64,000 nt of DNA from Homarus americanus (GCF_018991925.1 NW_024729477.1:275001-339000), one strand, 5' to 3'; shown: positions 1 through 11,026, counted from the stretch's first letter. Notes: generated from the letters alone by a model not told the origin. Made by a program: numbers and translations.

Positions 1-150
1 CTGGAACAAGTCATCAGTAGCAGTGGTCATAAATCCGCCACCAGGAAGAGGACAATAAAGTTGTCGTAACCTGGTGGAGTGTAGGTCATAACTCGTCATC
101 CAGCGACCAGTGTACCGTGAAGACACAGGACAGGCTGTGGGGAGGGGGAG

Positions 151-152
<2 letters not shown>

Positions 153-203
<51 letters not shown>

Positions 204-337
204 CAATGTTTTAGGCGTCATCAAGACAGACGCTTGGTAACAGTGTGGTTGGGTGACCCGCCTTGGTTCTGAGGATCACAGGTCTATCCAGGGCACAAAA
301 TTAAGGTCTTTTGTCGTATTGCTTTATTTATTTATTA

Positions 338-405
<68 letters not shown>
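153..405 (+). repeat. 3'-terminal unit of endonuclease-LINE: (GT)n, conserved block A, (ATT)n
   Basis: A (GT)22 tract (153-196) is followed by a conserved block of about 140 bp beginning aatataacaatgtttt and containing gacccgccttggttctgagg, then (ATT)n from about 341 to 405. The same block follows a GT tract at 2130, 3558 and 31706, and in reverse complement at 47690-47876. At the three places where the upstream part survives (3.4, 31.5 and 48 kb) it lies downstream of the LINE reading frame. I infer that it is the 3' end of that LINE with an (ATT)n tail. It has no coding content; the open frames across it are poly-Ile/poly-Leu artefacts of the ATT repeat. Confidence 0.75.
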
Positions 406-428
406 GCTGCAGTAGTGGTAGTAGTAGT

Positions 429-490
429 AGTAATAAAATGGCAACGAAGGTGTGGCTATTGGGGGAGGCTGGAGGCCACGTTAAAAACAA
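429..490 (+). repeat. Conserved 3'-UTR block B of endonuclease-LINE
   Basis: About 52 bp, starting taataaaatggc and containing the core gaaggtgtggctattggggg, followed by an A-rich run and a TAG run. Six copies are visible in the window: 429, 3447, 30893, 31291, 31549, and reverse complement at 47969-48012. In the copies with coding sequence it lies just after the stop codon of the LINE frame, so it is probably 3' UTR. Here it directly follows a (TAG)n run grown out of the (ATT)n tail of the preceding unit, so this copy keeps only its last part. Confidence 0.75.
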
Positions 491-494
491 AAGA

Positions 495-665
495 GTAGTA
501 GTAATCGGCTCGAACAATTTCAAGACCGAGTAAGTAACGGGAAAAGTAGATGAATGGGTCGAAGAAATCCAAAGCTTTGTCAGATGTTGCTAAAACAGAG
601 CCACATGCAGCGTTTGGGACATTCACCCATGGAATCAAACATAGCTGGAATTACCTGATGTTCAC
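495..665 (+). pseudogene. Fragment of LINE ORF (segment between RT and endonuclease-like domain), frameshifted
   Basis: Conceptual translation from about 501 gives a KVDEWVEEIQSF-like stretch. After an in-frame stop and a frame change near 590 it continues with a PHAAFGTFTHGI-like stretch. These resemble the segment that lies between reverse transcriptase and C-terminal endonuclease-like domain in a widespread invertebrate LINE family, recalled from family knowledge and not searched here. The piece starts directly after the TAG run that ends the previous 3'-UTR block, so a 5'-truncated copy follows the 3' end of another. The right end fades near 665. Confidence 0.5.
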
Positions 666-1107
666 TGTCCCTGTTCCATCTCCTGTGTCGCTGTTGCTCA
701 CCACACCTTAACCTCCCATACTGAAACACATAAAGTTTTCTTCCTCTTCTGAGTTTTTTCCTTGGGTCACAAATGCAGATTATTATGTGTTAGGGGAGGG
801 GGTGATTTATAGGCGTGACGGGGACGGGCCATTTATGAGGTCTTAAATACCAGGAGCCAGCAGGGAGTCTCTTTACTGTGTGATGTTCCTTGTGTTGTGC
901 ATTGTTACCATTCTCGAGGTGTAGGTTAGGTTAGGTTAGGGTAGGGTTATATGCTGTATTTAGATGAGGCAGGGCGGAGTTATTGTTATTATTATTAAAA
1001 GTTGTTTTTATTTTTGTTATTGTTTGTATGATTAATATTGTTATTATTCATTAAAAACTTTACTATTGGTTTATAATGTATAATCGTGAATGTTATTATT
1101 AATTAAG

Positions 1108-1108
<1 letters not shown>
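666..1108. other. No gene recognised; one telomere-like island
   Basis: AT-rich sequence with no open frame worth calling. About four TTAGG-type pentamers occur at 921-945. Short TTATT runs near 980-1060 are probably degenerate microsatellite. Confidence 0.6.

Positions 1109-1165
<57 letters not shown>
1109..1165 (+). repeat. (GT)n microsatellite, left half of an interrupted tract
   Basis: About 28 GT units. It ends abruptly at the (AAT)n tail of the inserted LINE at 1166. A second GT tract resumes at 2130 on the other side of that LINE and continues into conserved block A, so 1109-1165 and 2130-2152 look like two halves of one tract. Confidence 0.85.
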
Positions 1166-1169
<4 letters not shown>

Positions 1170-2128
1170 ATAATAATAATAATAATTAACGATTTATTGA
1201 AAGAGCATGGCAGTCAGAAGGCTGAAAATATACAGTTACATAATTGGGGAATGGGTTTCGATTTACAAATAATATACAAATAACATAAGTGATACAAATA
1301 AGATATATAATAACTAGATGGGGAAAAGCTCAAACTACAGGGCATTTCAACATAGTGACAGTGCAAGAAGTGGTAATTACTGGGAGTGACTACACTGGTT
1401 TGTTACAAGTTATTGATAATTTTTACAATGGTTGGGACTGGGCTGTTCTTATAGCGATCAGTTCGTGCACGTATGGGCTAGATGCGGTTGTGGTGTCGAA
1501 CAGCAATTCTCGGGCTAGGGATCTCAGGTGGTAGTAGGAGCCGGTGTCGAGGATGGTGCAGAAGCTTCTTACCAAATTTGCAGATGAGGTCGTGGTGATG
1601 GTCAGTGAGAGTCGAAAGGGTCAGTGTGTTGAGCGCTTCTTGATACGTGGAGTAGGAAGGGGAGAGAATAATCTTGCATGCCCTCTTTTGCACTTTTTCT
1701 AGGTGTTTACGTTGTTTGGCATTTAGGGAGGAAGACCAGGTAGGGGAGGCATAGGTGAGCTTGGGAAGTATGAATGTTGAGTAAACACTGAGGAGCTCGG
1801 GTGCAGGAAATCCGAGGGACTTGAGTCGGCGGAGGAGGTGGAGACGGAAACTGGAGGATTTGACAACTTCACTGACGTGTGGTTTCCAATTTAGTTTGTT
1901 GTCTATGGTGACGCCGAGGAGCTTCGTGGAATCTACAACCTGGAGTGTGTTCGGACCTAAAGTAATGGAAGGGGTTGGGACAATGTCGGAGGAGAGGTTG
2001 ATGTGCAAAACCATGGTCTTGGTATGGTTGATGGTGACGTGGTTGTTGGTGGCCCAGTTTTGGAGACTGTTCAATAAATCCTGAAGGGCGGCATAGTCGG
2101 GAAAAGAATTGTTGACGCTGATCCCAAT
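1166..2128 (-). pseudogene. 5'-truncated non-LTR retrotransposon, C-terminal part of reverse transcriptase
   Basis: The - strand frame from about 2127 to 1478 (about 215 codons) is open and shows the region after the RT active site. It includes NHVTINHTKTMVL, the hallmark LLGVTIDNKLNW, and a thumb-type segment with YSTFILPKLTYASPTW and QKRACKIIL. This layout is typical of Jockey/CR1-group LINE reverse transcriptases. The catalytic ADD motif is lost because the copy begins just downstream of it. After a stop at 1478 the 3' part runs to an (ATT)n tail, read as AAT on the + strand at 1166-1187. Both ends abut GT repeats. Confidence 0.8.
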
Positions 2129-2129
2129 G

Positions 2130-2160
<31 letters not shown>

Positions 2161-2347
2161 CAATGTTTTAGTCGTCATCAAGATAGACGCTTGGTAACAG
2201 TGTGGTGAAGTGACCCGCCTTGGTTCTGGGGATCACAGCTCCACCCAATCAGAAAATTAGTGTCTTTTGTCGTATTCTTTTATTTATTATTATTATTATT
2301 AATATTATTATTATTATTATTATTATAATTATTATTATTATTATTTA
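2130..2347 (+). repeat. (GT)n - conserved block A - (ATT)n unit
   Basis: GT tract 2130-2152, block A 2153-2279, then an (ATT)n run to 2347. It is close in sequence to the units at 153, 3558 and 31706. The next LINE copy begins within a few bases of the end of the ATT run. Confidence 0.8.
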
Positions 2348-2349
2348 TA

Positions 2350-3446
2350 GCGTTAGTTGTAACAGCAGAAAGGTCACTCGTTGCACTGCCACTGAGACTG
2401 GGAGGAATGGGATTGACTAATCCAGAGGAGCTCGCTGCCACCGAACATGAGAAGTCAGTCAAGAACACGACAGCCCTTAGTGAGCACATAACAGCTCAGA
2501 ATTCAGCAAGTCAGGTGGATACTAACGAATTAAACTAGTTTCGACGGTCCATTACGACGGAACGGCAGCACACCCAAAGTGATGAACTTCAACAACTGAT
2601 GCTGCAATTGACAGTGAACTTGAAAAAAAGTAGCTATAGCGCAGGAGGTGGGCGCCTCGAACTGGCGAACAACGTTACCGATAAGGGCAAAAGGCTTCAG
2701 CCTTAATAAACAAGAATTTACAGATGCCATTGCTCTAAGGTATGATTTTCCAGTAGGCGGTTTGCCCTCCCAATGCATGTGTGACTAATCCTATGACAAT
2801 GACCACGCCATGTTGTGTAAGATGGGGAATTCGTATGCGTGAGGCATGATGAAGTAAGGGATCTAACAGCAAATATGTTGAAGGAAATCTGCTATGACGT
2901 CACGGTGGAACTAACCTTCCTTCCAATGGACGGTGAGAATTTCGATCACAGGACTTCAAACGCGTCCAACGAAGCCCGTGTGGACGTCACTGCCAGAGGA
3001 TTCTGGACGAGGGGACAGCGAGCCTTCTTTGACATAAGGGTTTTCAATCCCATGGCCGCATGTCACAGTAACTTAACTCTCGACGCTGCACACAGGAGGA
3101 ACGAGAAAGACAAGATCAGGGCATATGGGGAAAGAATTCTGATTGTTGATCAGGGCAGCTTCACTCCTCTGGTGTTCACAACCTCTGGTGAGATGGGACC
3201 AAGTGCAAGATGTTTCTATGCCAGACTCGCGGAGGTGATCTCCGAACAGAAGCAGCAGCCCAGAAGTTATGTTACAGCCTGGTCGAGATGTCGACTGTCC
3301 TCTCTGCTTTGGTCTGCATTGCTTTGCCTCAGGTGAACGAGATCTTCGGCCCCAAAGCCAACAACATTCGCAGACATTGACTATGAGGCTCGATTAACTC
3401 ATCATAGTTATGGTAGCTACTTATGTATTAAGATATTTAATTTTAA
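2350..3446 (+). pseudogene. Endonuclease-LINE C-terminal half (Cys/His motif plus restriction-like-endonuclease-like domain), degenerate
   Basis: Three consecutive pieces in shifted frames resemble the C-terminus of an invertebrate non-LTR element. First, 2350-2536: an ERSLVALPLRLGGMGLTNPE segment ending in a stop. Second, about 2690-2810: LNKQEFTDAIALRYDF, then a Cys/His knuckle (C..C then H....C) broken by stops. Third, 2839-3336: RHDEVRDLTANML, then EARVDVTARGFW and AFFDIRVFNP, which I read as an acidic nuclease core, then SFTPLVFTTSGEMG and a C-terminal helix. The frame ends early at 3336; related copies at 31292 and 48070 continue to a shared C-terminus ending ECRID..LN. The copy is 5'-truncated exactly at the (ATT)n tail of the preceding unit. 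The nuclease assignment rests on motif pattern only. Confidence 0.65.
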
Positions 3447-3553
3447 GGTAATAAAATGGCGGCGAAGGTGTGGCTTTTGGGGGAGGCTGGAGGCCACGTA
3501 GTAGTAGTAGTTCCTTTTGCTGTAGTAAAATATCACTCGAAGTAGTTAAGCAA

Positions 3554-3596
<43 letters not shown>

Positions 3597-3676
3597 CAAT
3601 GTTTTAGTCGTCATCAAAATAGACGCTTGGTAACAGTATGGTGGAGTGACCCGCCTTGGTTCTAAGGATCACAGAT
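3447..3676 (+). repeat. LINE 3' UTR: block B, (TAG)n, (GT)n, block A (interrupted)
   Basis: This is the continuation of the LINE at 2350. Block B (3447-3498) is followed by a short TAG run, a 45-bp spacer, GT repeats (3558-3588) and block A. Block A stops at 3676, where the CR1 element is inserted. The rest of the unit, including a long (ATT)n run, appears to resume at 7619. Confidence 0.75.
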
Positions 3677-3896
3677 CATAAGAACATAAGAATGGAGGAA
3701 ACTGCAGCGGGCCTATTGGCCCATACTGGGCAGTCCCGTTCACACCCAACCCCTATTGCTCATATAAGCATCCAACCTATGTTTGAAGCTATTCAGGTAT
3801 TCGAGTTAATGATGATATTTGGTAACTTGTTCCATTCACCCACTACTCTGTTTCCAAACCAATGTTTACTTATTTCACGCCTAAATCTAAATTTGT

Positions 3897-5245
3897 CTAA
3901 TTTAAAACCATTGTTACGAGTTCGCTCCTGGTTGGATAGTTTGAGTACCTTTGTAATGTCCCCTCTATCAGGTCGCCCCTCGCTCTACGTCTCTCGAGGG
4001 AGTGCAAATTAAGATGCCTTAACCTGTCTCTATACTCAAGGTTCCTAATGCCCGGGATTAGTCTTGTCATTCTCCTCTGAATTCTGTCCAAGGATTCTAT
4101 ATCCATTCTGTAATACGGTGACCAGAACTGAACTGAGTAATCCAGGTGTGGTCTCACAAGAGCAAGATACAGTTTTAGGATGACCTCTCTAGTCTTGTAA
4201 CTAACACTCCTTTGTATGAACCCAAGTACTTTATTAGCCTTGTTACGAGCAAAAACACATTGTTTACTTGGCTTAAGGTTCCTACTTATCATTACTCCTA
4301 AGTCTCTCTCGCAGTCGGATTTCTCTATGGCATTGTTGTTCATCTGGTAGCTGGTTTCCCTGTTTACATCTCCTATACTGAGTACTTTACTTTTATCCAC
4401 GTTGAATTTCATCTGCCATTTTTCAGACCATCTGAAAAATTTGTTTAGATCTTCCTGTAGTTTTGCCGAGTCCTCGTCAGATTTAATAACACGTCCTATT
4501 TTAGTGTCATCAGCAAATTTGCTTATGTTGCTGTCTATGCCGATATCTATGTCGTTTATGTATATAATAGATAATAATGGTCCAAGTACTGAGCCTTGGG
4601 GAACTCCACTTGTGACGTTGCTCCAATGGGACTTAGTGCCATTAATGCTCACTCGCTGTTTCCTGTCCTGTAACCATGCCCTAATCCATTTAAGGATGTT
4701 ACCTTTGGTGCCATGTGCTTCTACCTTTCTAATTAGTCTTTCGTGGGGACTCTGTCGAAGGCTTTGCTAAAGTCGAGATATACCACATCATAATTGTGCC
4801 CCTCGTCCACCGATTCGAAAACTGATGAAAAGAATGTTAATAGATTAGTTAGACATGAACGTTCGCTTGTGAAGCCATGCTGGGAATCATTGATCAATCG
4901 GTGCTCCTCCAGGTGATTTCGAATAGAGTTTGAAATGATTGCTTCCCGTAATTTGCCTACTATTGATGTTAGACTGATTGGGCGGTAGTTAGAGGATAGT
5001 GATCTATCCCCCTTCTTGAAAATCGGTATTACATTCGCTATCCTCCAGGATTCTGGTACTACACCTGTTTTTAAGGACATGTTAAACAACTTTGCTAAGG
5101 GCATACTAATCTCTTCCTTACATTCCTTTAATACTCTGGCAAATATCTCATCGGGACCAGGTGACTTATTAGGCTTTAGTTTGTCTATTTGCTTACTAAC
5201 ATCGTTACTAGTCACTACTATCTCGTTTAACTTTGTTTTCTTCAC
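3897..5245 (-). pseudogene. CR1 ORF2 reverse transcriptase domain and C-terminus
   Basis: The first frame (5245-4733) has KLKPNKSPGPDEI, ANVIPIFKKGD, NYRPISLTS and [12 protein letters not shown], i.e. RT blocks up to the first catalytic Asp. A frameshift near 4740 leads to the second frame (4652-3897) with [12 protein letters not shown], the catalytic FADDTKIG, a DLGVMISRNLKPSKQC segment and a C-terminal YLALVRPHLDYSVQFW block. All RT motifs are therefore present, but not in one frame. The end of the ORF is also shifted near 3990. Confidence 0.85.
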
Positions 5246-5879
5246 TATCTCTGAATAGAGACGGTGCCCCGGGTATCATGTTTATATTTTCGGTGGTGAA
5301 AACTGTTGAAAAATATTTATTCAAATTATTGCTCATTTTTCTGTCGTTATCAGTGAGCTCGCCGGTATCTGACCGTATGGGTCCAATCTTTTCTCGGGTT
5401 TTAGTTTGATACATTTGGTAGAATCCTTTGCGGTTTGTCTTCGCCTCCCTTGCTATCCTTACCTCATTATTCCTCTTGGCTTTCCTTATCTCGGTTTTTA
5501 ACCCTACTCGCCAATACCCTATAATAATCCTGGAGGTAAATTTCGCCACGATTTATCCTTCTACCTATAGCCTTCCTTTGGCCAATGATGTTCTTTAAAT
5601 AATTATTTATCCACTTAGGGTCATTGTTGTCTGATCTGAGTTTTTTGTATGGTATGTTCTGCCTTTGTGCATTAAGTACCTCATTATTTAAATTGTCGTG
5701 GAACTCGGCAATCTCAGATCTCGTTATCAGGTCGGAGTCATCTGTCAGGTTCACAGCCAAGCACGATACCCCCTCTCTCAGCTGCCTCCTTAAACTGTCA
5801 AAGTTTACCCTTCTGAAATCTGGTACTTCAGTGGAATTTTCCTTACGTCTGCCCTGAAAATCTAACTGGAATCTAATTT
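5246..5879 (-). pseudogene. CR1 ORF2 linker between endonuclease and RT
   Basis: Two overlapping - strand frames (5760-5467 and 5549-5208) together cover the charged, helical linker normally found between endonuclease and RT in CR1 (DPKWINNYLKNII, then KTREKIGPI). A frameshift near 5470-5480 separates them and another lies near 5250. Confidence 0.65.
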
Positions 5880-6660
5880 CTTTGTGATCGCTGTTTGCAA
5901 GTTCGTTCCCTACCTCGACATTACTAATGAGGTTTTCTCTGTTTGACAGAACTAAATCGAGTATATTATTACCCCGGGTGGGTTTGGTTATATGTTGACT
6001 TAGAAAACAGTCCTGGATCGTCCCGAGAAAATCCTCTGATTCTGAGTTACCTGTAAGGTCAGTCTAATCTATTTGGCCAAGGTTGAAGTCGCCTACTATA
6101 CAGACTTTGTTGTGTATGGAAGCCCTGCGCATTTCATCCCAGATAAGTCACTCATTGACTCGATCACGATTGGGAGGTCTATATATTACTCCTGTGATTA
6201 ATTTTTCCCTACCGTCGATTAATTCTATCCAAATTGTTTCTGTATTCCGCTCAGTTTTTATTTCCTTATTTATTTCACACTTCAGATTATCCCTAACATA
6301 GATTGCTACTCCGCCTCCTTTCCTGGTCTGCCTATCGGTATGGAACAGTTTGTAACCCGCAATTTGGTATTCGACCGGTAACTCACGTGAGTCTAGGTTG
6401 ATCCATGTTTCAGTGAATGCTATTATATCGATTTTTTCGGTACATACCAAGGCCCTAATATCATCCATTTTGTTTCTCATACTTCTACTGTTCGCGTAGT
6501 ATACATTTAAGTTAGTCGTGTTCTGAGTCCTCCCCTTACCGCGTTTAGTTTTAAACTCCCTGTCTAATTTAGTTTTGTCATCATTCCTAACACTATTTCC
6601 CTGTAATCTTTCACTTTGTTTACCCTCTCCCACTGCAGTCTCCTCCACCCCCGTGCTCAT
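5880..6660 (-). pseudogene. CR1 ORF2 N-terminus: APE-type endonuclease domain
   Basis: The - strand frame 6660-6148 contains NVYYANSRSMRNKMDDI, then IIAFTETWI with the catalytic Glu, then KGGGVAIYVRDNL and LITGVIYRPPN. After a stop and frame change near 6148 the domain continues with a GDFNLG motif (about 6070-6090) and ends with an SDH block near 5885-5892. All the expected apurinic/apyrimidinic-endonuclease-like motifs of LINE target-primed insertion are recognisable, but spread over two frames. Confidence 0.8.
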
Positions 6661-6730
6661 ATGTTCTCTTAGCAGTTTAAAGACTTCGATATCTTTTGAA
6701 CTGCCCCCTCTAGAGCCCCAGCCAGGGTTG

Positions 6731-7543
6731 CTACTCCATCCCTAGACAGGTGCACCCCATCCCTAGCATAAAGGTCTCTTCTGCCGTAGAAGTTGTCCCA
6801 GATGTCAATGAATGGGACTGATATTGACTTGCATATCTGTCAAGACGGTCGTTGACACCAACTGCCCTTGACAACCATTCACTGCCGACTCTCCTTCCAG
6901 GCAGGACACCCCATATGATAGGGATCCCTCCCTTAGTCCTAATACGATCTATAGCTGCCTTGAACTTATCATGAAGCTCCTCGCTCCTACACCGGCCAAT
7001 ACCATTGCCTCCTGCACTGAGGCAGATAATGGGTTTGTTCCCATTACCAGACAAGATATTGTCCATCCTGTCAATTATATCCCCCACCCCAGCTCCTGGC
7101 AAACACACCCTCATCCTATTTATGTTTTTACCACAAAAAGCCCTGTCCAAGTACCTTACCTGTGATTCACCAACAATTAAAGTTTTTATACCTTCCTTGT
7201 CAGCCCTGTCCCTGCCTGTACTAACGTCCAATTCGTCTATCAAGGGACTGAACGAGTTGGTACACTTAGCTGCTGATGTCGTTGTTGACGTATCCTTGGT
7301 GTGTTTCTTCATCACCAGTTTGGTCTTCCCTCTCCTTACAACCTTCCACTCGCTTGAATTTTCGTCAGACACTGGCTTTCCCTGTCCCGCCTCCCCCTTC
7401 AATCTCGCCATCTCTTCTTTTAATTTCAGGTTCTCCAACGTGGCCCTCTCTATTTCTTCCTTGGCCCTCTCCAATTCTTCCATGGCCCATTCCAGCTTGG
7501 CCAACAAACTGGCAGACCCCAGACCACACATAGCGCTGGCCAT
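6731..7543 (-). pseudogene. CR1 ORF1: coiled coil plus SGNH/esterase-like domain
   Basis: Residues 10-50 form a heptad-rich, charged coiled coil (LEWAMEELERAKEEIERA). Residues 120-230 show the SGNH-hydrolase-like pattern: GES near residue 125, a GAGVGDIIDRM segment, and SAGGNGIG in place of the usual GxND-type block. An esterase-like domain in ORF1 is established for CR1 elements and is thought to act in RNP or membrane association. The last 30 or so codons are out of frame: a shift near 6840 moves the final DGVHLS-like block, the site of the catalytic Asp/His, into another frame. Confidence 0.75.
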
Positions 7544-7618
7544 ATCTGATAATTATCCCTCGGGAGCTAATCCTGCCGTGACCTTTCCCCTAGTGAGGTC
7601 AGAACACAACTGATCCAA

Positions 7619-7757
<139 letters not shown>

Positions 7758-9312
7758 AATGCTGCACTTATTTTTTTTTATTCTTGGCATATGCAATTGT
7801 TTTTAAAGATAGGTAATGCTTTGAAGAAAATATTGTTAATTGGGCTTTTTTGTTTATTTATTTATTTATTTTTATTTATTTATTTTTTTTTTCAGATGCC
7901 ATGGTTGTTTGAGCGAGCGGTCGTCCCAACAACAAATGTGAGGGGGGGGCGTTCTAGGTAGGGTGTGATTATTAACCTCCTGGCGGCAACAATTGATCGT
8001 TAATGAGGGCATGAATCATGCAGTTGGTGACAGTTATTGGTGTGACTGTAGGAGGTCGTATAGGGACCACCTTCAGGAGACGAGGAGGGTGGTGCATCCA
8101 TCGGGTCTCTCACTGGGATGGTTCAGGAGTCGTGATGGTGAATACTGACGGTGAGGTGAGGTGAGGTGGTGGTGGTGGGGGGGGGTGGATTTAGACGGTC
8201 ATGCAGTACACATAAGAGTAAGGTTCGTATGTGACTTAAGGTTCAATGGTACATGAAATGCTATAAGTCATTGTGTTGTGTGTTAGAATATTAATTGTTT
8301 AGATTTAACTGATGTGAAAGAACAGGTGTGTAAATGTCTTGAACTGACCGGATGAAGAATATTAAAGAGAGAACTGGGAGGGGCAGGAGAAGGATCATTA
8401 TGCCTGGGAGAAACCTGTTAAGACGAGAGGTTATTATGTATAAGAGAAAGAGAGGAAGGTGGAGTGACAGGAGTACTGTTTTTACTGTCCAGGCGGAGGT
8501 AACTTTATCGCCAGTGTTCACCAGCACCATGCAGCCGGGGTCCACACACTGGTGCCTTCTGTCGTGGTCAAGAAAACACTCTTGACGCCCCCATCTTTGT
8601 CACCCTTGAAGCTGATCCCTCGACTGGCCTCTAGTATTACACTACTAATTGGCACTTACTGCCTGACTCATGCCAGTAGTTGGTGTTGCTTGAGATATGA
8701 AATTCGTTTTTAAGAAGTAATCAAACACGCCATCACGATGAGACATTGACTTTGTTGTGATGATAAACGTCAGGTCAGGTCAGGTCAGTTTGGGTTGTAC
8801 ATCAAGACTCTGGTGATGGATGTTCCACGACAATCCGGGCATGTGGGAAACAACTCCAGGGGTTGACGTATAGGAGAGACGACCTTATATTATAGATGCA
8901 ATAGGGGTGATATTTGTGACCCTCATATTGCAGTCTGACAGGTGTTAATGGCAGCTTGGCCGCCCACTCCTCAACTACCAAGAACTTGCAGCGTCAGTTT
9001 TTTTTATTTTCGATTTATGTAGTGGATATATTTTTTTGGTTCACTAGAATGTTTATTTTTGTTACTAATTAAAAAAAAAAGGTGTAATGAGTATCTATTT
9101 CTTGGAGGATGACTTATAAATTTATGAAGTTACGTTTGGAAAAGTTTAACGTGAAAAGTTAATTATGAATGAGCTGTGATGTACAGATGTAATAAGCAAG
9201 AGCTGAGAAAACATCATTGACTTCCTCCCACAAGACAAATAATAAAGAAATGATACAAAAATACCAACTGTTGCTTGTGTCAATCTCTTTATTTGTTTTT
9301 TTACTTGTCTCC

Positions 9313-9315
<3 letters not shown>
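7758..9315. other. No gene recognised
   Basis: AT-rich unique sequence. It contains poly-T runs and TTTA repeats near 7850-7895, a G-rich run at 8160-8190, and four tandem TCAGG units at 8771-8790. Open frames are short and not convincing on either strand. Confidence 0.6.

Positions 9316-9379
<64 letters not shown>
9316..9379 (+). repeat. (TC)n microsatellite
   Basis: About 32 TC units inside a broader pyrimidine-rich stretch (9300-9500). It produces spurious Leu-Ser and Arg-Glu open frames on the two strands. Confidence 0.9.
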
Positions 9380-9382
<3 letters not shown>

Positions 9383-9733
9383 CCTTTTCTTTCTTCTCTT
9401 GCTTACTCCCCTCTTCTCTTCTTTTCAACTCTTTGTAATTCTCCTCTATATCTTCCCCTGCCTGCTTTCTCTATTTGTATTTTGTATTTCTCTCAGTTTT
9501 TCCTTCTCTAATTCTTTCTTTTACTCTTCTAATTATATAAGTGAAGGAAAGTATAATTTATCCGTCGTTATTATACCATCTGAAGGAGGTTATATAATTG
9601 TTCCTTACTCATTATATATCACTTCCTTCAACTCGGCTATAATATATGATTGTTGTAAAATTAATTTGGAAAGATATTCTGATTGTGTTTATGACAAAGT
9701 GACGCTAGGAGGGGGATAAATGGTTTCTTACCT

Positions 9734-9775
9734 AACCTAACCTAACCTAACCATGACCTAACCATGACCTAACCA
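9734..9775 (-). repeat. Telomere-type CCTAA island
   Basis: Tandem CCTAA pentamers, then two CATGACCTAA variants. The variant unit repeats twice, so the island has itself been partly amplified. Confidence 0.8.
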
Positions 9776-9850
9776 TCTTTGGATTTTTTTTTGCGAGTTC
9801 TTCAGGAGTTAAGAATTGATGTTAGAGGAAAGAAACTCGAAGATAAAAAT

Positions 9851-9851
<1 letters not shown>

Positions 9852-9896
<45 letters not shown>
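9852..9896 (-). repeat. (CA)n microsatellite
   Basis: About 21 CA units. Confidence 0.9.
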
Positions 9897-9898
<2 letters not shown>

Positions 9899-11026
9899 AC
9901 ATTATACAGAATTAGTGTTATAGGAAGAACATCATTTTCCAATCAGTGTGGGTCAGCTCTCTTGAAGGGTGACAACAACTCCCCATAGACTGAGTACAAT
10001 AAGCTGTTACTGTACTCATATATGATACAAAATATAATACAAGAGGTACTCGACTGTAAGCTTTATACCCAGTGAGCTTAAATAATTACAAAATCATATG
10101 TATTTTTATTTATTTTTTGTAATTCCTTTATAATTTATACACTTATTAGTTTTCCACAGCTGCTATAAACCAGTTAAGTTTATATCACAAGAGCAGGTGT
10201 ATATGAAGCTCTTTACCTGTCTTAATTAGTGTATTAGTGTATAGTTCGCGTATACAATCTCCAATGTTTACCTCAGTTTCTAAAGTTGACGGGATTGTTT
10301 TTTTTCTTAATTTATGATTTTTATTTACTACATATCTTTTATTCTCATTTTGACTGTCGGCTCCAAGTGAGAAGGAAATTAAGTGAGTGAGTGAGTGAGT
10401 GAGTGAGTGAGTGAGTAATCAGTGTAGTGGAAAGTACGGTATTTCTGTCCAAGGTTGAATACTTGTTTCCCATCTGAATACTGGCACCTCTAGGGTCAGG
10501 AGTTGCCTTGGAGAGCAGAGAAGGTCATGTGATGTAAAATGACACATGTCTTAAGGTGCCAAGTGGTATACAGAAGTGCCAGGTGGAATACTGAAGTGCC
10601 ACACTGATACCGAATGACGTCAAACGAGTGCCAAGAGACCAGCTAAGGATATAAAAAAGAGTGCCAGGAGAAATTAGTGCCAGGAAGTGTCAAATGGCAT
10701 CACATAAACCAAAAATTGGCCACTTGAAAATAAGTAATGTCACAAACTCCCGTAAAACTTCCACTATGAGTACTGTTATTGAGCCCCAACGAAGACATCC
10801 ATAAACTTAAAAGAGTGTTTAAAAAGGCTAGGTATAGAAGGGGCTGCCATCGTTATTGAGTCATTAAATATGGGTTCAGTAACGTGGTCGGGTTATAGTA
10901 TGGGTGTGGTGAAGGAGGGTTAGGTCGGTGTTGTGTTTTGTCCATATTTTATTATTATTTTTTTTTGGGGGGGATTCTGAGAGTTATGTTTCATTAAGTT
11001 CTAATTTGTTTTTCAATCCCTGAGTT
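9897..11026. other. No gene recognised; short degenerate repeats
   Basis: Contains a GAGT tetranucleotide run at 10382-10417. A loosely repeated motif resembling gaagtgccaggtggaatac spans 10550-10690 in four or five degenerate copies. The rest is AT-rich without coding signal. Confidence 0.55.

Larger units (their letters stand above)
3677..7617 (-). mobile_element. CR1-type LINE, nearly full length, inactivated
   Basis: Read on the - strand, the element has ORF1 (coiled coil plus SGNH-esterase-like domain), then ORF2 with an APE-type endonuclease and reverse transcriptase, then a 3' UTR. It ends with two copies of the 8-mer TTCTTATG (complement at 3677-3692), which matches the short octamer tail typical of CR1. 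Length is about 3.9 kb. Several frameshifts and stops separate the frames, so the copy is dead. It sits inside block A of an older LINE unit, which dates it as the later insertion. Two further, shorter CR1 copies lie at 36406-36943 and 50551-51461. Confidence 0.88.

Noticed and set aside
253..523. Open frames of poly-Leu/Ile/Val on both strands
   Set aside because: They are translations of the (ATT)n and GTA/TAG microsatellites, with no other coding features.
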